Assembly (NCBI RefSeq): GCF_000797445.1
Contig: NZ_JSWF01000024.1
Location: forward strand, 1 to 64,000
DNA length: 64,000 bases
Origin: Lacinutrix jangbogonensis
Lineage (GTDB): Bacteria > Bacteroidota > Bacteroidia > Flavobacteriales > Flavobacteriaceae
Reading direction: 5' to 3'
Part shown: positions 54,048 to 62,518 of the stretch, one piece after another
How positions within the stretch are numbered: the first letter of the stretch is position 1
Layout of the letters: the number at the start of each line of letters is the position of its first letter
Position numbers and translations under genes: made by a program
The notes under the pieces: model-generated
What the model was told of the DNA's origin: nothing
Seen by the model: only the letters and a program-made list of their open reading frames with translations
Database searches by the model: none

Positions 54048-54473
54048 CTATTTCTTTTTTGGTAACGAAATAGTAGATAATCTACAAATAGACACTAGAT
54101 TATTGGCTTCATCTGTTACTCTAATATCTAATAATTGCGTTGTTCTTCCTTTATGTAAAAAGGTAGCTTTTGCATAAACAAAACCTTCCGTTACACTTTT
54201 TAAATGATTTGCAGTAATCTCTAAACCACGTACAAACATTTTATCTGTATCTGTAAAAATATGAGAAGCAAAACTACCAACACTTTCGGCTAAAGCTGCC
54301 GTTGCGCCTCCATGTAAAACACCGTCAGGTTGGTGTACTCTCGATGTTACCGGCATTCTAGCAATTAGAAAATCGTCACCAAAATCTACAATTTCGATGT
54401 TTAAAGTTTCCATTAATGTGTTTTTACTTGTAGCGTTCGCTTGAGCAAGCATTTCTGTTTTAGAAATATTCAT
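54048..54473 (-). CDS. hotdog-fold thioesterase (PaaI/MenI-like)
   Basis: 141 residues. Hotdog fold with the family motif VHQPDGVLHGGATAALAESVGS (about 66-87), where HGG and the Glu in ALAE mark the catalytic loop of the 4HBT-II (EntH/MenI/YbdB) group. In the men locus, upstream of menF by about 40 bp, it most likely hydrolyses DHNA-CoA. That assignment rests on location and family; a phenylacetyl-CoA role (PaaI) is the alternative. Confidence 0.82.
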   Translation of the reverse strand: MNISKTEMLAQANATSKNTLMETLNIEIVDFGDDFLIARMPVTSRVHQPDGVLHGGATAALAESVGSFASHIFTDTDKMFVRGLEITANHLKSVTEGFVYAKATFLHKGRTTQLLDIRVTDEANNLVSICRLSTISLPKKK

Positions 54474-54521
54474 CTATTTACCGTATTTTTATGACCTCAA
54501 AAATACGAAACAAAACACGCA

Positions 54522-55154
54522 ATGCAATCAACCCAAAAGGAAATATTTTACAGTACAAAAAAGCCCTATTCTACTTTAAATATCTTAACCGAAAACACTA
54601 AAACGGTTTGGTTTGTTTGTCATGGTATGGGTTATTTAAGTAAATTTTTTATACGTTATTTTAAAGACTTAAATACTGAAGATAATTACATTATTGCACC
54701 TCAAGCGCCTAGTTTATATTATCAAAGCGGATTTAAACATGTTGGAGCAAGTTGGTTAACAAAAGAAAACACTTTAGCTGAAACAGAAAACATCATGAAT
54801 TACTTTGATGCTGTTTTAGCTGAAGAACGTATTCCAGAAAATATAAACCTCATCGTTTTAGGCTATTCTCAAGGTGTTAGTGTTGCCTCGCGATATATTA
54901 AAAACAGGCAATTACAATGTTCGCAATTAATATTACATTCTGGTGGATTACCTAAGGAATTAATTGCTGAAGATTTTAAGTTTTTAAAAGCGAAAGTTTC
55001 TTTAGTTTATGGTATTGAAGATGAATACTTAAATGAAGAACGCATTGCTCACGAAACGGAACGTGCTCAAGAATTATTTGGAAATGATCTGAGCATTATT
55101 CCTTTCGATGGCAAACATGTGGTTAATGTGGCTATTATTAATGGATTGGTTTGA
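54522..55154 (+). CDS. alpha/beta hydrolase (phospholipase/carboxylesterase type)
   Basis: 210 residues, cytoplasmic. The nucleophile elbow GYSQG (Ser in LIVLGYSQGVSVASRYI near 125), the oxyanion-side VCHGMG near 33, Asp in YGIEDEYLN near 170 and His in FDGKHVVN near 198 give a complete triad. The fold is the small YpfH/carboxylesterase group. It diverges from the thioesterase gene in the men region; a MenH role is not supported because MenH motifs are absent. Substrate unknown. Confidence 0.85.
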   Translation: MQSTQKEIFYSTKKPYSTLNILTENTKTVWFVCHGMGYLSKFFIRYFKDLNTEDNYIIAPQAPSLYYQSGFKHVGASWLTKENTLAETENIMNYFDAVLAEERIPENINLIVLGYSQGVSVASRYIKNRQLQCSQLILHSGGLPKELIAEDFKFLKAKVSLVYGIEDEYLNEERIAHETERAQELFGNDLSIIPFDGKHVVNVAIINGLV

Positions 55155-55381
55155 GGCTTTCTGTCATTGCGAGGACCAAGAACATGGCAGTCTCTTCAAT
55201 TTAAACACGATATTTCATTAAAGATTTAGAAAGATTCTTTTATTAGTTTAGTTACTCGATTTTCATCATAGAAAATAAGAAGCTATCTAATATTTAAACA
55301 GAATTGACTTATTATAATGAAAAGACGAGAAAACCGGTAAAAAGAAATTTCTATTAGTTTGTTATATAACTAAATTCATTA
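55155..55381. other. intergenic region with one degenerate GTCATTGCGAG repeat
   Basis: CTGTCATTGCGAGGACC... with GGCAGTCTCTTCAA (about 55159-55201) is a third copy of the element seen at 9620 and 9763. The rest shows nothing recognisable. Confidence 0.45.
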
Positions 55382-55960
55382 CTATCTATAAACTTCTTTT
55401 TCTAAAGCTAACAAATGCGTTAGTATTCCTTCTTTATTTTTTAATGGCACTATTTCAATTTCACAGATATAAACATCTCCGTTTTTTCTGTAATTTAGGA
55501 CCTTTTCTTTAAATCGAAATTGCTTTTCAATATTATCTCTTATTCGACTTGAAGTTTCTAACGAAGTCTTTTCTCCTTGCAAAAACCTCGGTGTTTTACC
55601 TTTTGTAAAATTTACAGGATACCCAGTCATTTTTTTAAAACCTTTATTAACCCATTCAATTTCTTGATCAATATTGGTTAAAATTATAACATCAAAATTT
55701 AGTTTCGGTAATTCTTCTTTAATATTAAAAGACCAGTTATACTTCTCCTTATAATCTTCTAAAACTTCTATATCAGAATTTTTACTAAATTCTAAAGCTT
55801 GCCTATCAAGAAACGAAGCATAAAAGTCCCAACTTTTTAATGGTGCTCGAAGTGGTGTGTTTTTCATTAGTTTCATTTTAAAACGCTCTAGAATGAAACA
55901 ATAATAGTTAGGAATAAGTGTTTTTCCATAACTATTAGCAGCTCCATATCGCGAAAGCAT
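55382..55960 (-). CDS. LOV-like PAS domain protein lacking the photoactive cysteine
   Basis: 192 residues. A helical N-terminus (about 40-80, SWDFYASFLDRQALEFSK) precedes a single PAS domain (83-190): DVIILTNIDQEIEWVNKGFK, MTGYPVNFTKGKTPRFLQGE and the strands NYRKNGDVYICEIEIVPL. GKTPRFLQG (121-129) matches the LOV signature GRNCRFLQG but with Pro124 replacing the flavin-adduct Cys, so classic LOV photochemistry is not possible. No output domain. It may be a sensory adaptor. An alternative start at 55876 (MKLMKN) would remove 28 residues. Downstream of it is a terminator. Confidence 0.82.
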   Translation of the reverse strand: MLSRYGAANSYGKTLIPNYYCFILERFKMKLMKNTPLRAPLKSWDFYASFLDRQALEFSKNSDIEVLEDYKEKYNWSFNIKEELPKLNFDVIILTNIDQEIEWVNKGFKKMTGYPVNFTKGKTPRFLQGEKTSLETSSRIRDNIEKQFRFKEKVLNYRKNGDVYICEIEIVPLKNKEGILTHLLALEKEVYR

Positions 55961-56167
55961 TATTATTAATTAGTAAAGGCAAGTATCTGGCTTATAATAA
56001 TGGTTATTATTAATTACAGTTGCGCGACAGCTTGTGATTTTAACACAATTCCTTTTGAAATGACCTTATACCTTGCAAGAATAACACTTAATATATTAAC
56101 TTACAATTTCTTAATATTATTTTATGAAAAATATGTCCTGAGAAAAAGGATAATTTCTTCCAAAATA

Positions 56168-56196
56168 AAAAACCCTTCAAAATTTCAAGGGTTTTT
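56168..56196. terminator. terminator
   Basis: AAAACCCTT and AAGGGTTTTT pair around a 9-nt loop, with a T run, downstream of the serine hydrolase gene in the minus direction. The rest of 55961-56219 holds no convincing gene. Confidence 0.8.
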
Positions 56197-56219
56197 GAAT
56201 AGTTTACTACTTAAACTTT

Positions 56220-57977
56220 TTACATTTTCTTTCCCACAATTTCATTTCCGCCTTGCAATAGTGTAACGCTTTCTATTGCTCCACTCTCATTTTTATTAAA
56301 CGTAAGTTGTGCAGTAACTACTTTAAGATAAAATACGTTTTCAGATTTTGGAAAAACATCAAATACGGGTTGTCCTGTGGCTTGAGCTTTTAGTTGGTTA
56401 CCGTCTTTAGTAACTGTGAGTATAAATGTTGGAGCCAATTCATATTTACCAAGATAGCTTTGTAATATTGCATCTGCAACAACGACTTCTTTTACTAAAT
56501 TAGAAACATCTACTCCTAATGTCTTTAAAAAATCAATCCCATTTTTGTTATTTGGGTTTATTTCTACAGACTTTTTATAATTTACTACAGCTTGTTCTTT
56601 GTTTCCGCTATTCATTAAGGCTTCAGCATAACTATCGTACGCATTAAAAGATTCTGGAAAAGCGTCCACATTAAGCTTAAATACAGTAATTGCTTCATCT
56701 ACTTTTTCAGATTGCAATAATTTATAACCCATACTATTCATATCACTTTCGACTAAATCATAATCACTAGACAATTTAATAGTATTATAATGTATCAATG
56801 CTTTATCCATTCCTTTCGCTAAAATCTTATCATAAAATGCATTTGCAACAGATTTTTTAGGAAAATCGTACGACTTACCATACATAATACCACGAATAGC
56901 TTCTGCCATATCATTAAGTGGTGCTCCTCCTGTATTGTTTAACAATACAATTAAAGATTTGTCTGAAAGTGCTCTAGTTATTAAGGTATTAAAACCATTT
57001 ATTCCTCCGCCATGATTAATTGTTGCTATACTCTCTTCGGTATTGCCAATAGGCTCACTACCCATAAACCATCCATAACCATAATAGCCACTTCCTGCTT
57101 TTATATGATTACCAAAAAATAAATCCATAGACTTTTCTGAAAGTAATTTATTAGTATATAAAGCTTGATCCCAAAGGTATAAATCTTCGACTGTAGAATA
57201 TAAAGATCCTGCGGCATAGGGAATACTCATGTCTAGGTAATTTGAATTTACAAACGCTTCTCCTTCTTTTTGGTAACCTGTTGCTCTATTTTTTAAAATA
57301 GTAGCATGATTATCGAAACCAGAATTTTTCATATTAAGCGGTGTAAATATGTTTTCCTGTAGCATTTGCTCGTAGCTTTTACCTGAAACTTTTTCTATTA
57401 AAGCACCCAATAGAAAATAAGCAGAATTACTGTAGTTAAACCTATCGCCTGGCGTAAACTCTAAATCCATACTAGAGAATGTTTTTACAAATTCTGTTGG
57501 TGTGTACGGATCTCTACTGTCGTTTTTAAAAAAACCTGGAAATGCTGTGTAATTTGGAATACCAGAAGTATGGGTTAATAGATGATGTATTGTAATAATA
57601 TCACCATTAGCTTTAGGGTAATCCGGAAGGTATTTAGTTATTGGTGCTTGCAAATCCATTTTACCAGCTTCTACTAATTGGAGAATTAGCATCCCAGTAA
57701 ACTGTTTGGTTATAGAACCTAATCTGTGTTTTGTATTGGGAGCGTTTGGAATATCCCATTCCATATTAGCAAAGCCAAATCCTTTTTTATAAATAACTTT
57801 ACCTTGTTCTGCTACTAAAACAGAACCATTAAATGTTTTGTATTCTGTATAGGTCTCAATGAGTTTGGTGATTTGTTCTTGTTTACTTTGCCCAAAAGAG
57901 ACATTGATAAAAAATAATAATGCTAAGAACATTAAAGCATTTGATCTCAAATACTGATGCTTTAATTGTTGTTTCAT
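56220..57977 (-). CDS. secreted class C beta-lactamase-fold serine hydrolase with TPR
   Basis: 585 residues with a signal peptide (NALMFLALLFFINVSFG). Serine hydrolase domain: Ser88-x-x-Lys91 in GSITKQFTGM, Tyr182-Ser-Asn184 in FNYSNSAYFLLG, and the HGG motif (INHGGGINGFN near 330), the penicillin-binding/beta-lactamase set. Residues 410-500 hold TPR-like repeats (FNAYDSYAEALMNSGNKEQAVVNYKKSV), and a C-terminal beta domain follows (PTFILTVTKDGNQLKAQATG). Probably an esterase or peptidase in the envelope. Substrate unknown; resistance to beta-lactams is not implied. Confidence 0.88.
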   Translation of the reverse strand: MKQQLKHQYLRSNALMFLALLFFINVSFGQSKQEQITKLIETYTEYKTFNGSVLVAEQGKVIYKKGFGFANMEWDIPNAPNTKHRLGSITKQFTGMLILQLVEAGKMDLQAPITKYLPDYPKANGDIITIHHLLTHTSGIPNYTAFPGFFKNDSRDPYTPTEFVKTFSSMDLEFTPGDRFNYSNSAYFLLGALIEKVSGKSYEQMLQENIFTPLNMKNSGFDNHATILKNRATGYQKEGEAFVNSNYLDMSIPYAAGSLYSTVEDLYLWDQALYTNKLLSEKSMDLFFGNHIKAGSGYYGYGWFMGSEPIGNTEESIATINHGGGINGFNTLITRALSDKSLIVLLNNTGGAPLNDMAEAIRGIMYGKSYDFPKKSVANAFYDKILAKGMDKALIHYNTIKLSSDYDLVESDMNSMGYKLLQSEKVDEAITVFKLNVDAFPESFNAYDSYAEALMNSGNKEQAVVNYKKSVEINPNNKNGIDFLKTLGVDVSNLVKEVVVADAILQSYLGKYELAPTFILTVTKDGNQLKAQATGQPVFDVFPKSENVFYLKVVTAQLTFNKNESGAIESVTLLQGGNEIVGKKM

Positions 57978-58147
57978 AATAGTAGTTTCTGATTGATTAA
58001 AAATATATGACGACTAATCATGCCAATAAGTTACAATAAAAATGAGCTATTATTTTAAAACATTAATTTTACTCTTAAAAACCAGTTATTTATAGACTAA
58101 ATTAGTTTTTAAAATATTTGGGAATTCCATAACCGTTACATAGCCAT

Positions 58148-59461
58148 TTAATCCTTGAAAACTTCACCAGATTTCATTACAAACTGAACATTTTTTAAAA
58201 TACTTATATTGGTAAGCGGATCGCCATCAACAGCAATGAGGTCTGCGATTTTTCCTTTTTCAATAGACCCAATTTCATCAAACATTCCTAATAAAGTAGC
58301 TGCGTTTATAGTAGCAGTTTTAATGGATGCTTCTGGACTCATTCCATACTTTACCATAAGTTCAAACTCTCTGGCATTGGTTCCGTGTTTACTAACACCA
58401 GAATCAGTTCCAAAAGCTATGTTAACATTTCCTTTTACTGCTCTTCTAAAAGAGGCTTCAACAACAGGTATTACCTGTTCTATTTTTTTAACAATAAAAG
58501 GTGGGATTTGATCATTTATTTTAGACTCTTCACCCAAATAAACACCTGCAAGAAGCGTAGGAACTAAGTAAGCATCATTTTTCTTGAAAAGCATCACAGA
58601 TTCATCGTCTAAATAAGAGCCGTGTTCTATAGAATCTACGCCTGCTCTCAAAGCTGCATTGATGCCATCTGCTGCATGTGCATGTGCTGCTACTTTTCTT
58701 CCTAGCGAATGTGCTGTTTCTACAATAGCGAGTAACTCATCATCTGTTAATTGCTGCCCAACTCCTGCAGAAGTATTACTTAATACACCACCTGTTGCAG
58801 TAACCTTAATTACATCAGCACCTTGTTTAACCAAGGCTCTTACTGCACGTCTGCAATCATCTGCTCCATTGCAAATCGCTACATCTTTTTCTAAAGCATT
58901 AAGAACTTCCGATCTATAACCATGAAAATCGCCATGACCTCCTGTGGCAGATACAGCACCTGTTGAGGCAATAATTCTTGGGCCACTTATAATTCCTTTT
59001 GCAATTGCCCTTTTAAGCGCATTAATATTTGTGTACTTCGCTCCAAGGTTTCTTACAGTAGTAAACCCAGATTGTAAGGTGATTTTTAAGTATGGAATGG
59101 CTTCTAATGCAAAATCTTCGTCATTTAGGGTTAGCCATTCATGTGGATTTCTATTTGGGTTACGTTCTCCAGTTATATGTGTATGCATATCTATTAAACC
59201 AGGCATGACAAACTTTTTACTAAGATCTATTAGATTAACGCTATCCTGAGCATAACCCAATTGTTCGGGATTAAGAAACCCGTCTTTTACACTAGAAATT
59301 AATCCGTTTTCAATAATTATGGTTTTCTCTGTTTCGACACCTTTTCCTGGAACAGCAAGCAACTTTCCTGCATGAATAATAGTTATATTCTGAGCATAGA
59401 GGTTACTAAATAGCGTTGTTAAAATAAAGGTGAAGAATAAAATAGTTTTAAATAATTTCAT
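58148..59461 (-). CDS. secreted amidohydrolase family protein
   Basis: 437 residues with signal peptide (ILFFTFILTTLFSNLYA). Amidohydrolase motifs: MPGLIDMHTHITGERN near 90-105 (metal His pair), VIKVTATGGV near 218 (the carboxylated Lys position), KVAAHAHAADGINAALRAG near 255-273 and SIEHGSYLDD near 277 (metal His), and IAFGTDSGVSKHG near 350-362 (catalytic Asp). This is the prolidase/imidazolonepropionase-like subgroup found in exported peptidases. Likely cleaves a dipeptide or cyclic amide outside the cytoplasm. Monocistronic. Confidence 0.88.
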   Translation of the reverse strand: MKLFKTILFFTFILTTLFSNLYAQNITIIHAGKLLAVPGKGVETEKTIIIENGLISSVKDGFLNPEQLGYAQDSVNLIDLSKKFVMPGLIDMHTHITGERNPNRNPHEWLTLNDEDFALEAIPYLKITLQSGFTTVRNLGAKYTNINALKRAIAKGIISGPRIIASTGAVSATGGHGDFHGYRSEVLNALEKDVAICNGADDCRRAVRALVKQGADVIKVTATGGVLSNTSAGVGQQLTDDELLAIVETAHSLGRKVAAHAHAADGINAALRAGVDSIEHGSYLDDESVMLFKKNDAYLVPTLLAGVYLGEESKINDQIPPFIVKKIEQVIPVVEASFRRAVKGNVNIAFGTDSGVSKHGTNAREFELMVKYGMSPEASIKTATINAATLLGMFDEIGSIEKGKIADLIAVDGDPLTNISILKNVQFVMKSGEVFKD

Positions 59462-59773
59462 ATTTTATATTGGTTATAACGTTTAGTAAAAAAAAGCTTG
59501 TTTCAATACTTACCGCAAGTTAAGTACAAATGAATTTTATAAGACGTTAAACGAAGTTCGACTATTTATTTTAAAAAGTCAAGTTTGAACAAAAATCAAA
59601 ACCATTGATATTAAATTGGTTAGAACCATAATATAAAATCTTCTTAAAAAAAAAACCTTATAACAAAAATCGATATTCCTTTTCCTATTTATATCGCTCA
59701 AATTGCAAATAGTACGGTCATAAATGGTTCAACGAATAAGGTTTATCTACTCAAAATATTTAGAGTTTCGTTA
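59462..59773. other. 312-bp gene-free stretch
   Basis: AT-rich. A loose inverted pair AAACCTTAT (near 59653) and ATAAGGTTT (near 59736) is the only structure I see; no gene or clear promoter. Confidence 0.35.
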
Positions 59774-60721
59774 TTAACCCACCAGCTTAGCAATTATATC
59801 CTTGACAGGCAATATCGCTTTAGTATGTGCAATACTTGGTCCTGCTACCCAAACGGTTTTATAAGTCACTTTTTTAGCAGCATTTTCGGCAGCTTTCATA
59901 CCAATTGAAAAACGAACCATCTTCACCCATTTTTTTAATTTCTTATTTTTATTTAAAACAGTTTCTAACCAAGTCTGCTTAGTACCTATTTTTTGAACAT
60001 AAGGTGTATTTATTACTGTACAAGGTGTCCCTGAAATACGTTCAGTCATTACAATATCTTCTGCACCATAATCTACACAAGCTTGTTTGTAGTCGTCTGT
60101 AACTCCTGCTTCTATAGATGCTATAAACGGGCTTCCAACGCTAACGCCTTCTGCTCCATAACTTATCATTCTATCAATATCTGCTTTACAACCAACGCCT
60201 CCAGCAGAGATTACTGGAATGCTTAATGCTTTACTTAATTGGTTTGTTAATTCTTCAGGTGTTAAATTTCCTCTGTGTCCACCAGCTTCATTATTAACTG
60301 CAATAGCAGCATCTGCTCCTAATTGTTGTACTTTTTCTGCGAAACGCAAATCGGTTACATCACAAAACACTTTAATACCAACTTTATGAGCTTGCTTAAT
60401 AGTTTCTTCTGGACTTCCTAAAGACGTGATAATAAAATCGCAGCCTTCCTCGCAAATGACTTCTAACTGTCCTTTGTATTTAATATTAGATTTATTTACA
60501 ATTAAGTTAAACCCAAACGATCCACCTTCAACTTTATTAGCTTTAAGCTCTTTTAATACAGCTCTTAATTCATCAAGCGTTCTGTAATTAAGTGCTGGAA
60601 TACAACCTGCTATTCCATTATTCATAGCTTCTGTTACCATTCCAACGTTAGAGACCAAAAACATTGGTGCTTGAATAATTGGATATTTTATGTTTAAGAG
60701 TTGTGTAAGTTTGGTTTGCAT
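59774..60721 (-). CDS. nitronate monooxygenase (2-nitropropane dioxygenase family)
   Basis: 315 residues, FMN-dependent TIM barrel. Motifs: PIIQAPMFLVSNVGMV near 14-29, SFGFNLIV near 68-75, AIAVNNEAGGHRGNLTPEEL near 138-157 with the catalytic His of AGGHRG, ISAGGVGCKADIDRMISYGAEGVSVGSPF near 170-198 (phosphate binding). It oxidises nitroalkanes such as propionate-3-nitronate. Isolated gene. Confidence 0.9.
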   Translation of the reverse strand: MQTKLTQLLNIKYPIIQAPMFLVSNVGMVTEAMNNGIAGCIPALNYRTLDELRAVLKELKANKVEGGSFGFNLIVNKSNIKYKGQLEVICEEGCDFIITSLGSPEETIKQAHKVGIKVFCDVTDLRFAEKVQQLGADAAIAVNNEAGGHRGNLTPEELTNQLSKALSIPVISAGGVGCKADIDRMISYGAEGVSVGSPFIASIEAGVTDDYKQACVDYGAEDIVMTERISGTPCTVINTPYVQKIGTKQTWLETVLNKNKKLKKWVKMVRFSIGMKAAENAAKKVTYKTVWVAGPSIAHTKAILPVKDIIAKLVG

Positions 60722-60789
60722 CGTCTAAAATAGTTTTAACAAATATAATCTTTATTTTATTATGCATGCATAACAATAAAACTAAGATA

Positions 60790-61524
60790 TTATTTTTTAA
60801 AGGCTTTTATAATTGTTTCGGTATTTGAAAAACCAAAAACATTATCATTATTTTCATTATAATGAATCGCTTTAGTAGTAAAACCAACATGTTCAAGGCG
60901 GTTAATTAAGCCTGATACAGAATAAATTCTTAAATGATCTTCCTGACCAAAATGCATTAATCTTTGTTCTTTTGAAACGATACTGTTATCTTCATAAATA
61001 TCACCTTCTTTAAAAGGTGTTTGAATATAACACACTCCATTTTCGTTTAATATTCTATAAAGTTCCAACATAGCTTTATTATCTAGATCAATGTGCTCAA
61101 GAACATAATAACATACTATGACATCAAAATAATTATCTGGTTCATCAATATCCAAAATATCTAATTGTTTATCTGCTTTAAACTCACCAATATAATCTGA
61201 TGTTATATATTCTTTTACATTAGAATTTTTAATATTTTCACTTAATTTAAATGATGGCGAAAAATGAAGCATGATTTTACTTTCTATTTCATTCTCTAGC
61301 ACATACCACAATCGCCTTGACCTAGAAACACTTCCACATTTAGGACAGAGTTTATTTCCTCTTACGTTCTCAATAAATTTTGACATCTTAAAATCACAAA
61401 GATTACATTGAAACTTATTTCCTAAATACATTAAAGAAATAGCACGTCGTAAGGCTTTCTCGTTTTTATAAATAAACGATTGAGGCATAATATTCTTTAT
61501 TATCTTTTTTATGTTATTATACAT
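60790..61524 (-). CDS. class I SAM-dependent methyltransferase with zinc-ribbon
   Basis: 244 residues. A likely zinc ribbon is at 40-63 (Cys40, Cys43, Cys60, Cys63 in CNLC and CPKC), then a Rossmann methyltransferase (Methyltransf_11 type). Motif I is weak. The acidic loop DILDIDEPDNYFDVIVCYY and the motif VLEHIDLDNKAMLELYRIL followed by NGVCYIQTPF are clear. The arrangement is found in some sugar or lipid methyltransferases; the acceptor is unknown. It lies just downstream of the proteorhodopsin terminator repeat. Confidence 0.82.
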   Translation of the reverse strand: MYNNIKKIIKNIMPQSFIYKNEKALRRAISLMYLGNKFQCNLCDFKMSKFIENVRGNKLCPKCGSVSRSRRLWYVLENEIESKIMLHFSPSFKLSENIKNSNVKEYITSDYIGEFKADKQLDILDIDEPDNYFDVIVCYYVLEHIDLDNKAMLELYRILNENGVCYIQTPFKEGDIYEDNSIVSKEQRLMHFGQEDHLRIYSVSGLINRLEHVGFTTKAIHYNENNDNVFGFSNTETIIKAFKK

Positions 61525-61577
61525 TAATTAATATAATTTGTTGTTGCTAAATTAATTTATTACAATGATTTATATAC

Positions 61578-61607
61578 AAAAAACGCAACCAAATTAATGA
61601 TTGCGTT
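61578..61607. repeat. 30-nt direct repeat, copy 1 (terminator hairpin)
   Basis: Identical over 30 nt to 63402-63431 (starts AAAAAACGCAACC, ends GATTGCGTT). Contains the hairpin AACGCAA...TTGCGTT; in the minus direction it ends in a T run, so it terminates the proteorhodopsin gene. Confidence 0.85.
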
Positions 61608-61653
61608 CTAATGATACTTTTAAATAATAATTACTAACCAACCAACAAAAATA

Positions 61654-62385
61654 TTAAGAAAGAGCATCATTTTTTTTAACCGCTAAAGCATAAATTACAA
61701 GACCAAAGCCTATCTTATTTATAGCATCTGCAATGTTATATACTACATCAACACTACCTGAACCAATGAAGCTTGTATACCACCCTTCTGTTCCCAACAT
61801 GTAACCTAATGGATAAATTGCCCATCCAACAAGTACAAACCAGCACAGAATTTTGTGTGCTTTTAATATTTCACCTCCAGCTGCCACTGCTAATTTCTTA
61901 GCACTACCTAACCAAATTTCATAAACAATCACAAAGTATGCTGCTCCAGAAATGAATCCCCATAGTGCTGCTTGACTTGGAAAGACTGCTTCACCAAAGT
62001 AACCTGTAACTAACATGATAACAGATAAACCTATTAGTTTCCACATTAGAGATGGCTTTGCTCCTGCTACTTTTAATATTAGGTAAAACTCAACACACAT
62101 TAATGGCACAGTCAATATCCAATCTACATACCTAAAGAAAGTAGGAGACTCCATGTTTACAGCCCAATAATCTCTCATGTAGAAATAATGAACGGCTGCA
62201 ATAAATGTAATTAGCCCAGAAACGAGAACAGATGTTCTCCATTTCTTATCGAACTGATTTAATGATAAAAAGAAAAATGCTGATGCGGCCATCATAGCCA
62301 TACAACCAACAAAAAATGTGAATCCTACATAATCCGTTGGATCCATCTTAGACGTTACGTCGGTAAATAGTAGTAAATTGTTCAT
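61654..62385 (-). CDS. proteorhodopsin (light-driven proton pump)
   Basis: 243 residues, seven membrane helices, retinal-binding. Helix C has RYVDWILTVPLMCVEF: Asp88 (proton acceptor), Thr92 and Glu99 (donor) give the DTE pump motif. Met96 is at the spectral-tuning position equivalent to 105, typical of green-absorbing flavobacterial proteorhodopsins. His66 corresponds to His75 and the retinal Schiff-base Lys224 is in DAINKIGFG. Proton export drives the proton-motive force in light. Diverges from blh, which makes retinal. Promoter box TATATTTG lies 38 bp upstream. Confidence 0.96.
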   Translation of the reverse strand: MNNLLLFTDVTSKMDPTDYVGFTFFVGCMAMMAASAFFFLSLNQFDKKWRTSVLVSGLITFIAAVHYFYMRDYWAVNMESPTFFRYVDWILTVPLMCVEFYLILKVAGAKPSLMWKLIGLSVIMLVTGYFGEAVFPSQAALWGFISGAAYFVIVYEIWLGSAKKLAVAAGGEILKAHKILCWFVLVGWAIYPLGYMLGTEGWYTSFIGSGSVDVVYNIADAINKIGFGLVIYALAVKKNDALS

Positions 62386-62422
62386 GATAATTTTGTTTAA
62401 TTATTAGTTAAATCTCTTACAC

Positions 62423-62430
62423 AAATATAT
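62423..62430 (-). promoter_or_regulatory. probable proteorhodopsin -7 box (TATATTTG)
   Basis: Exact TAnnTTTG match on the minus strand, 38 bp upstream of the proteorhodopsin ATG in the 133-bp divergent intergenic region shared with blh. Confidence 0.5.
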
Positions 62431-62518
62431 AATTGTTTAACCTATAATACTAATGATTGAACAAAATAATTATTATTTTAACATAAAATTTTGATTTTAA
62501 TTACTAATATTGTAAGTA

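Noticed and set aside
54522-55154. MenH assignment for the alpha/beta hydrolase in the men region
   Set aside because: The sequence fits the phospholipase/carboxylesterase group and is divergently transcribed; nothing specific to MenH is visible.
56000-56266. 88-codon plus-strand frame between the PAS and serine hydrolase genes
   Set aside because: It crosses the terminator at 56168 and overlaps the end of the serine hydrolase gene; composition looks non-coding.
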